Shown here: one piece after another, positions 60,559 to 64,000 of the stretch
Layout: each line of letters opens with the position of its first letter
Numbering within the stretch: position 1 is the first letter of the stretch
NCBI RefSeq assembly: GCF_002975405.1
Contig: NZ_PCPS01000002.1
Span: 496,001 to 560,000, forward strand
Length of the DNA stretch: 64,000 nucleotides
Reading direction: 5' to 3'
DNA from: Arthrobacter sp. MYb229
Lineage (GTDB): Bacteria; Actinomycetota; Actinomycetes; Actinomycetales; Micrococcaceae
Notes under the pieces: model-generated
The model's database searches: none
Told to the model about the DNA's origin: nothing
Seen by the model: the letters and a program-made list of their open reading frames with translations, nothing else
Position numbers and translations under genes: made by a program

Positions 60559-62274
60559 CTAGGCCAAGGTGCTGTTGGCATGCTGCGCGGAGAGACCGGC
60601 AACGATCAGCGCAAAGGAATACGCTCCGGGGTCTTGATGGCCAAGCGACTTCTCCGACAGCGGACGGGCACGACCCTTCTTCGGACGCAGATTCGAGGTT
60701 GCCAGGGCCGCTTCCCGGGCGGTGCTGGCGCTGCGTTCCAAGATTTGGCCCAGGGGCTGGCCGGCTTCGATGCCTTCCCGGATGGCTGCCGTGTAGGGGT
60801 GCAGGGCATCAACCATGGTCTTGTCACCCAGATCCGTTTTGCCCAAGGTGATGACCGCATCGCTAAAGGCCTCGACGGCTTGGGCCAGGTCTGCAGGGCC
60901 GTACTGTTCACGGTTGCCCAGAGACTCACCGAAAGCGGTGATTCCCGCGCCCCACAGGGCGCCGGAGGTTCCGCCGGCCTTCTCGCTCCATGCTTCACCG
61001 GCGGCCGCCAGGACCTCGCGCACGCTCTGCGCCCCGGCGGCGGCTTGGGCGGCGCCGAGTGCTGCTTCGATGCCGCGGCGCATGCCGATCCCGTGGTCGC
61101 CGTCCCCGGCGATGGCATCGAGATCTCCCAGTTCCGCTTCGTGGCGCACGATGATTTCACGCGTAGTTTCCAGCAGGCTGGCCGCTTGCTGGCCGAGCTG
61201 CGCGGAGAACTCGGTGGCTGCTTCGTGGGCGAGCTCCGCAGTGTCGGCCACCGCGAAGGTGCGTCGAGCTGCGGTAGTGACGTTGCCGCGCCGGAATGCA
61301 GGTGTATCGGCAGGGGCGCGCCATAGCCGTTCAAGCTCCTCGTCCACCCAGAAGAGGGTCAGCGAGGCACCGGACATGTCCAGGCTGGTGACCAGTTCAC
61401 CGCATTCGGGCTCAACGACCTGCAATCCGGCGGCGGTCAGCAGGCGTTCTACGTGTCCGAAGAGCACAAAGAGTTCCTCGTATTTCACCGTGCCCAGGCC
61501 ATTGACAATAGGTACTACCCGGGCCCCGGCAGCGGAAGGACGCTCCTCAAGCAGCTGGGAGACCAGCAATTCCGCCAGCTCTCGGGAGGTAGGCAACTGA
61601 TGGTCGGAGATTCCTGGTTCACCGTGGATGCCCAGACCCAGCGACATGCTCTGTTCTGGCACGTGGAACAACGGGGCTTCGGCGCCGGGCAGGGTGCAAC
61701 CATCAAAGGCTACGCCCAGGCTGCGGGTCCGCTCATTGGCTTTCTCGGCCAGTCGGACTGCTTCATCGAGGTCTGCGCCTTCTTCCGAGGCAGCCCCGGC
61801 GATCTTGAAGACGGTGAGGTCTCCGGCGATTCCGCGGCGTTCATGCCGGCGCTCCACAGGGGCGCTGGCAATATCGTCGGTGACCACCACGGTGCGAGTT
61901 TGGATTCCCTCGGCGTTCAATCGGTCTTGCGCCTGGCCGAAATGCAGCACGTCGCCGGCGTAGTTGCCGTAGCTGAGCAGCACCCCGCCTCCGGTGGAGG
62001 CGGCCTTGGCCACACGGTAAATCTGTCCGGCCGAAGGCGAAGCGAAGAGATTTCCGCAGGCGGAGCCGGCGGCCAGGCCGGGGCCTACCAGTCCGGCGAA
62101 GGCCGGGTAGTGTCCCGAACCGCCGCCGATGACCACGGCGACCTGGTTCTGCGTCATTTCGCTGGCACGAACCACGCCGCCGTCCACGCGTTCGAGGCGG
62201 TGGCGGTGGGCCGCGACCAAACCGTCGATGGCCGCATCGGCGAATCCGGTGGGATCGTCAAAGATTTTTGTCAT
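60559..62274 (-). CDS. Fused DhaK-DhaL kinase (dihydroxyacetone/L-erythrulose kinase type)
   Basis: 571 residues. DhaK part (1-330): [32 protein letters not shown] binds the substrate, and [13 protein letters not shown] has the histidine that forms the covalent hemiaminal. DhaL part (about 355-571): [16 protein letters not shown] for magnesium-ATP, [12 protein letters not shown] and [16 protein letters not shown]. An ATP-dependent kinase rather than a PTS-dependent one because DhaL is attached and no DhaM is present. Together with LerI- and DerI-like isomerases it matches L-erythrulose kinase; dihydroxyacetone is the alternative. Confidence 0.93.
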   Translation of the reverse strand: MTKIFDDPTGFADAAIDGLVAAHRHRLERVDGGVVRASEMTQNQVAVVIGGGSGHYPAFAGLVGPGLAAGSACGNLFASPSAGQIYRVAKAASTGGGVLLSYGNYAGDVLHFGQAQDRLNAEGIQTRTVVVTDDIASAPVERRHERRGIAGDLTVFKIAGAASEEGADLDEAVRLAEKANERTRSLGVAFDGCTLPGAEAPLFHVPEQSMSLGLGIHGEPGISDHQLPTSRELAELLVSQLLEERPSAAGARVVPIVNGLGTVKYEELFVLFGHVERLLTAAGLQVVEPECGELVTSLDMSGASLTLFWVDEELERLWRAPADTPAFRRGNVTTAARRTFAVADTAELAHEAATEFSAQLGQQAASLLETTREIIVRHEAELGDLDAIAGDGDHGIGMRRGIEAALGAAQAAAGAQSVREVLAAAGEAWSEKAGGTSGALWGAGITAFGESLGNREQYGPADLAQAVEAFSDAVITLGKTDLGDKTMVDALHPYTAAIREGIEAGQPLGQILERSASTAREAALATSNLRPKKGRARPLSEKSLGHQDPGAYSFALIVAGLSAQHANSTLA

Positions 62275-62311
62275 GTCTTCTGGAACCTGCTTGTGCTTGT
62301 TGGGAAACGAG

Positions 62312-63301
62312 TTAGGAAGCTTGGAGTTGCTGCCGGCCCTGGGCTACGAGCGGGGTGCCGAGCTGGTAGCCGGTGGTTTTGGGCAGGATCTGCTCGCGCA
62401 GGTAGCGCTGGTTGGTGGCGCTGACGCTCAGTCCGTCTCCGCCGTAATGCTCGGTGCAGATGATGCCTTGGAAGCCGTGTTCGAGGGCTGCCTTGAAGGC
62501 TTCGCGGTAGCTGATCACGCCGGATTCCAGCGGGGCCGGCATGGCTGAGAAATGACCCCGGGCCAAGTTTTCATCGCGCAGGTAGTTCTTCACATGCCAG
62601 TAGTTGGCATAGGGCATGGTCTTGGCGATGAGCTCATGGATGTCCTCAATCCGGCGGTGCACCCGGACCAGATTGCCCAGGTCCGGGTTGAGCCCGACGT
62701 TGGGAAGATCGATGTCTTGCAGCAGGCGCACGGCTGAGTCGCCGGTGCCGAGGTAGGTGTCTTCGTACATTTCCAAGGAGACCAGGAGGCCAAGCTCTGC
62801 TGCATGGGTGCCCAGTTCGCGGATTCGCGTTACCGCTTTATCCCAAGTTTCGCTATCGCCCACCGGATCTTGATGTCCTTCAACGGTCCAGAACCACAGC
62901 TGTTCGCGCTGGGCTGGTGTCAAAGCCTGGTGCAGGCCGAAGGAGACAACTTCGCAACCCAAGTGGGCGGCGGCTTCGAGGGTGCGATGGCTGTAGGCGA
63001 GATTGCCTTCCCAGCTTTGTGCATCGATCACGCTGCGTCGGATGGCCGAAATGGCTGGTGCGCCGACGCCGGCCGCTTGCGCGGTGGCCTTGAGCTCATC
63101 GAGGCGCTTGGCACTGAGGTCTCCGGGGCGGACCCAGCCATCAAAGAGATCAACGTTGGTGAATCCGGCTTCGCGGACTTCGGTGAAAACGTCCAACCAC
63201 ACCGATGCGTCGGCATCTTGGACGGTGCCGCCGGCGGGCAGCTCATGGGGGAACTGCAACAGGGCTGCGGTGATCGGCCAGTCGGCTGCTGTATAGGGCA
63301 T
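62312..63301 (-). CDS. TIM-barrel sugar-phosphate isomerase/epimerase family protein
   Basis: 329 residues, AP-endonuclease family 2-type fold. VREAGFTNVDLFDGWVRPG, GCEVVSFGLHQ, GLLVSLEMYEDTYLGTG (metal glutamate), VGLNPDLGNLVRVHR, NYWHVKNYLRDENLARGHFSAMPAPLESGVISYREAFKAALEHGFQGIICTEHYGGDG supply aspartate/histidine/glutamate metal ligands. GGAGGCAGA directly precedes the ATG. It is the first gene of the operon and probably epimerises or isomerises the free sugar or acid before phosphorylation. Confidence 0.88.
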   Translation of the reverse strand: MPYTAADWPITAALLQFPHELPAGGTVQDADASVWLDVFTEVREAGFTNVDLFDGWVRPGDLSAKRLDELKATAQAAGVGAPAISAIRRSVIDAQSWEGNLAYSHRTLEAAAHLGCEVVSFGLHQALTPAQREQLWFWTVEGHQDPVGDSETWDKAVTRIRELGTHAAELGLLVSLEMYEDTYLGTGDSAVRLLQDIDLPNVGLNPDLGNLVRVHRRIEDIHELIAKTMPYANYWHVKNYLRDENLARGHFSAMPAPLESGVISYREAFKAALEHGFQGIICTEHYGGDGLSVSATNQRYLREQILPKTTGYQLGTPLVAQGRQQLQAS

Positions 63302-63319
63302 TCTGCCTCCAATATTTGA

Positions 63320-63347
63320 ATCCTATTTCCTATAGGATCTAGGAAAG
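63320..63347. promoter_or_regulatory. GntR operator candidate in the divergent promoter region
   Basis: TCCTATAGGA (63328-63337) is a perfect 10-bp palindrome, flanked by ATCCTAT to the left and CTAGGAAA to the right, giving repeated TCCTA/TAGGA half-sites. It lies between the tetrose operon (minus strand) and the GntR gene at 63418, the likely binder. Confidence 0.7.
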
Positions 63348-63417
63348 TGTGATCCATGTCAATAGATGGACCTGAAAGGTGGCCCCAATGAACGCCGACG
63401 AATATATGATGGTTTGA

Positions 63418-64000
63418 TGGCTTCCGTCTTTTCCCAAACCTCGCTACCCTCACGCCAGGTTCTGGCCGATCGCGTGTATGAGGAGCTCCTCGCCGCCCTG
63501 ATCGATGGGCGGTTTGAGGCGGATGCTTCGTTGAGCATCGACGGAATTGCCCGTGATCTAGGTGTCTCGCCGACACCGGTGAGAGAAGCCTTGGCGCGGT
63601 TGGAACACACCGGGATGGTGCGCCGCGCGGCCCTCAAGGGGTATCGGGTGGCTCCATTGATGACGGCAGAGGAACATGGCCAGCTGGTAGCCGTTCGAAA
63701 ACTGATCGAAGCCGAAAATGCGGAATTGGCCTGCGCCCGGGCCGACGGGGAAATGGTAGAGCAGCTCGCCGACACCATCGAGCGGCTGCGCACCGCGCCG
63801 ACCGGCGGGTCCTACAGCGAATTCCGGGATTACTGGAAAGCCGATGAGGACTTTCACCGACTCATCGCAGAATTTACCGGCAACCCCTTTTTACTCACTG
63901 CCTTCCAGGCCCTAGGCGGACAGGTGCAGCGCTTCCGGCTCTTCGCCGGACGCGGCGTCACGGATGCTGACTGCGCCATCTCCGAACACACCAAGATCCT
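63418..64000 (+). CDS. GntR-family FCD-type regulator (3' end outside window)
   Basis: At least 194 residues; the frame is open at the window end. The winged helix reads RQVLADRVYEELLAALIDGRFEADASLSIDGIARDLGVSPTPVREALARLEHTGMVRRAALKGYRVAPL. FCD features follow: AVRKLIEAENAELACA, FRDYWKADEDFHRLIAEFTGNPFLLTAFQAL and RFRLFAGRG. It is divergent from the tetrose operon and probably represses it and itself through the TCCTATAGGA palindrome. The ribosome site before the ATG is weak. Confidence 0.9.

Overview
The window is GC-rich DNA with short intergenic gaps, GTG/TTG starts, Tat/lipobox lipoproteins, an LAxTG-type (LANTG) sortase signal and many GntR/FCD regulators. This suggests a high-GC actinobacterium, most likely Micrococcaceae (Arthrobacter/Glutamicibacter-like). 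The genus is inferred from gene style, not from a marker gene. No rRNA, tRNA, CRISPR array, intact insertion sequence or replication origin was seen.

Layout. (1) 1-8662: end of a TRAP-type solute-binding protein, a phosphotriesterase-like hydrolase, a flavin reductase/IclR-domain hybrid, a class III CoA-transferase, a TetR regulator behind two palindromes, EtfBA, and a cytochrome b561-type membrane protein with a long disordered repeat tail. This reads as uptake, hydrolysis, CoA activation and flavin-linked oxidation of an unknown carboxylic acid. (2) 8673-11095: an AAA+ ATPase and an SDR. (3) 11233-23513: an acid-sugar island. A DeoR regulator and a fused DUF1537 kinase-PdxA2 dehydrogenase are divergent from a peptide/oligosaccharide-type ABC importer, aldo/keto reductase, HpaI aldolase, BNR (sialidase-like) protein and SDR. 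The two arms share a nested palindromic control region at 14370-14456. (4) 23514-25677: about 2.1 kb of decayed, locally AT-rich DNA. (5) 25678-33079: a 1936-residue LANTG-anchored surface protein with tandem 690-bp repeats, two strong terminators, and a short copper-amine-oxidase-like lipoprotein.

(6) 33313-40492: a pterin dehydratase-VOC fusion, then a GntR-controlled carbohydrate module (GntR, split transketolase, MHS transporter, SDR) with matching ACTGTT-type operators at both ends, then an old-yellow-enzyme reductase. (7) 40584-47901: a cyclohexadienyl-dehydratase-like lipoprotein, then an MFS transporter and a complete ABC importer with a DtxR/IdeR-like box upstream of its binding protein, so probably metal-linked uptake. 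(8) 48132-56413: Vsr endonuclease, 2,3-butanediol-type dehydrogenase, an APC permease plus nitrilase pair divergent from a GntR regulator, a truncated duplicate of the MFS gene, a DHFR-like protein, a succinate-semialdehyde-type dehydrogenase and a Bcp peroxiredoxin. (9) 56821-64000: a six-gene minus-strand operon (TIM-barrel isomerase, DhaK-DhaL kinase, RpiB, hydroxyacyl-CoA-dehydrogenase-like enzyme, TIM-like isomerase, GntP permease) divergent from a GntR regulator. Its kinase plus two isomerases match the known route from L-erythrulose to D-erythrose 4-phosphate.

The window is dominated by self-contained, locally regulated catabolic cassettes. The least explained items are the repeat-tailed cytochrome next to EtfBA, the catalytically altered amine-oxidase-like lipoprotein, and the metal-regulated ABC/MFS locus with its truncated copy 5 kb away. 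Promoters were not assigned individually except where an operator is listed.
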